Shown here in pieces: positions 63,537 to 64,000 of a DNA stretch of 64,000 bases; positions within the stretch are counted from its first letter, which is position 1, and every line of letters starts with the position of its first letter. The DNA comes from an uncultured Clostridia bacterium (lineage in GTDB: Bacteria; Bacillota; Clostridia; Oscillospirales; Ruminococcaceae), in NCBI GenBank assembly GCA_947588805.1, contig CANPYR010000004.1:1-64000 (forward strand), in the 5' to 3' direction. Position numbers and translations under genes: made by a program. Under the pieces are notes generated by a model, which worked only from the letters and a program-made list of their open reading frames with translations, had not been told where the DNA came from and did no database searches.

Positions 63537-64000
63537 ATGAAGAAGATAAGAAAAGTTCTGGCGGTAGTCTTGACGCTGGCGCTTATGCTTTCACTCTTCA
63601 GCGACGGTATTTCGGCGACTCTGAACGAAATGCTGCCGAACGGCGAGACCGAAATGACGGTCGAGGGAAGCATAGAAAGCAGCGTAGGCATGGGCGACGA
63701 GCCGTATGTAGCCCCGCCGACGCCTGAAACGGTCATCTTCGGCGCGGTAAACGGGGGTTATATGCCGGAAGTTACGCTGGGCGGCATATCAGACAAAGTG
63801 GTATCCGGCAATACTGTTACATATACCTATAATGATACTGATTTCGGACCGGTTAATGTAACGGTGAAGTTTTCATGCAGCACTAATTCGCATTCCTTAA
63901 ATGCACCTGTCGGCTCGGCAGGACCTATTTTCGATTACTGTGATAAAATTGATATCTCCTTCGATTTTTACAAAGTACCGGACGGACAGCTTGCTAAGTC
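63537..64000 (+). CDS. Secreted protein, N-terminal part, cut by window edge
   Basis: After AAGGAGGAAG, the ATG at 63537 opens a frame that runs off the window. It begins with a signal peptide (KKIRKVLAVVLTLALMLSLF, ending about GISA), followed by an acidic, Thr/Gly-rich, beta-type region (VIFGAVNGGYMPEVTLGG, VTYTYNDTDFGPVNVTVKFS). It is likely an extracellular or cell-wall protein. Too little is visible to name the family. Confidence 0.75.
   Translation, partial: MKKIRKVLAVVLTLALMLSLFSDGISATLNEMLPNGETEMTVEGSIESSVGMGDEPYVAPPTPETVIFGAVNGGYMPEVTLGGISDKVVSGNTVTYTYNDTDFGPVNVTVKFSCSTNSHSLNAPVGSAGPIFDYCDKIDISFDFYKVPDGQLAK

Overview
The window looks like chromosome of an anaerobic Clostridia-type Firmicute, probably an uncultured gut or rumen Oscillospirales/Christensenellales relative. 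This is inferred from GGAGG ribosome-binding sites, many TTGACA-17-TATAAT promoters, indolepyruvate:ferredoxin oxidoreductase, a YitT protein, a DUF6465-type protein, a second type IIA topoisomerase and Rnf-like proteins. No rRNA operon or CRISPR array is visible.

Layout. 1-716: end of an IS256-family insertion sequence. 1074-4920 (minus): an operon of RnfD-, RnfE- and RnfA-like membrane proteins plus a membrane-anchored TIM-barrel protein. 5019-7652: a small Cys-containing protein, rpe, and a CaCA cation exchanger behind a structured leader that looks like a riboswitch. 7746-9470: a graveyard holding a truncated Rrf2 regulator, a metN relic joined to an aminotransferase relic, a broken zinc-ribbon gene and a recombinase relic. 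9584-14093: MarR and flavin reductase, then BlaI and a frameshifted BlaR1-like metalloprotease; a second recombinase relic follows. 15331-17643: iorAB. 17872-18739: broken HTH and HxlR genes. 18956-25895 (minus): complete F1Fo ATP synthase operon atpI-B-E-F-H-A-G-D-C. 26182-36715 (minus): a 2331-residue cyclic beta-1,2-glucan-synthase-like protein and a lipoprotein beta-galactosidase. 37121-44528: DUF6465 protein, tRNA-Leu, topoisomerase IV-like parE/parC, and an NfeD/SPFH pair. 45056-50258: SGNH lipoprotein, GH26-like hydrolase, HELGH metalloprotease and ispDF. 50520-57166: tRNA-Pro, a GT28 glycosyltransferase fused to an HTH domain, a DUF2079 membrane protein and a clan GH-A hydrolase. 57402-62684: YitT, two paralogous membrane proteins (one carrying a GNAT domain), an esterase-acyltransferase fusion and a zinc-ribbon membrane protein. 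63537-end: start of a secreted protein.

How it works together. Energy genes (iorAB, ATP synthase) sit beside several glycoside-active enzymes, suggesting a fermenter of sugars and amino acids. The glycan and surface genes (glucan synthase, GT28, acyltransferase cluster) suggest envelope modification.

The least expected observations are these. First, an Rnf-like D/E/A trio appears to have lost the covalent-FMN threonine and three of the four cysteines expected to hold the intramembrane iron-sulfur cluster. Second, a 122-bp repeat with two palindromes occurs four times, always in the same orientation immediately upstream of a promoter -35 region. Third, a longer structured repeat shows a compensatory base-pair change between copies. 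Fourth, the 57-63 kb cluster contains unusual domain fusions. All assignments were made by reading the sequence, without database searches.
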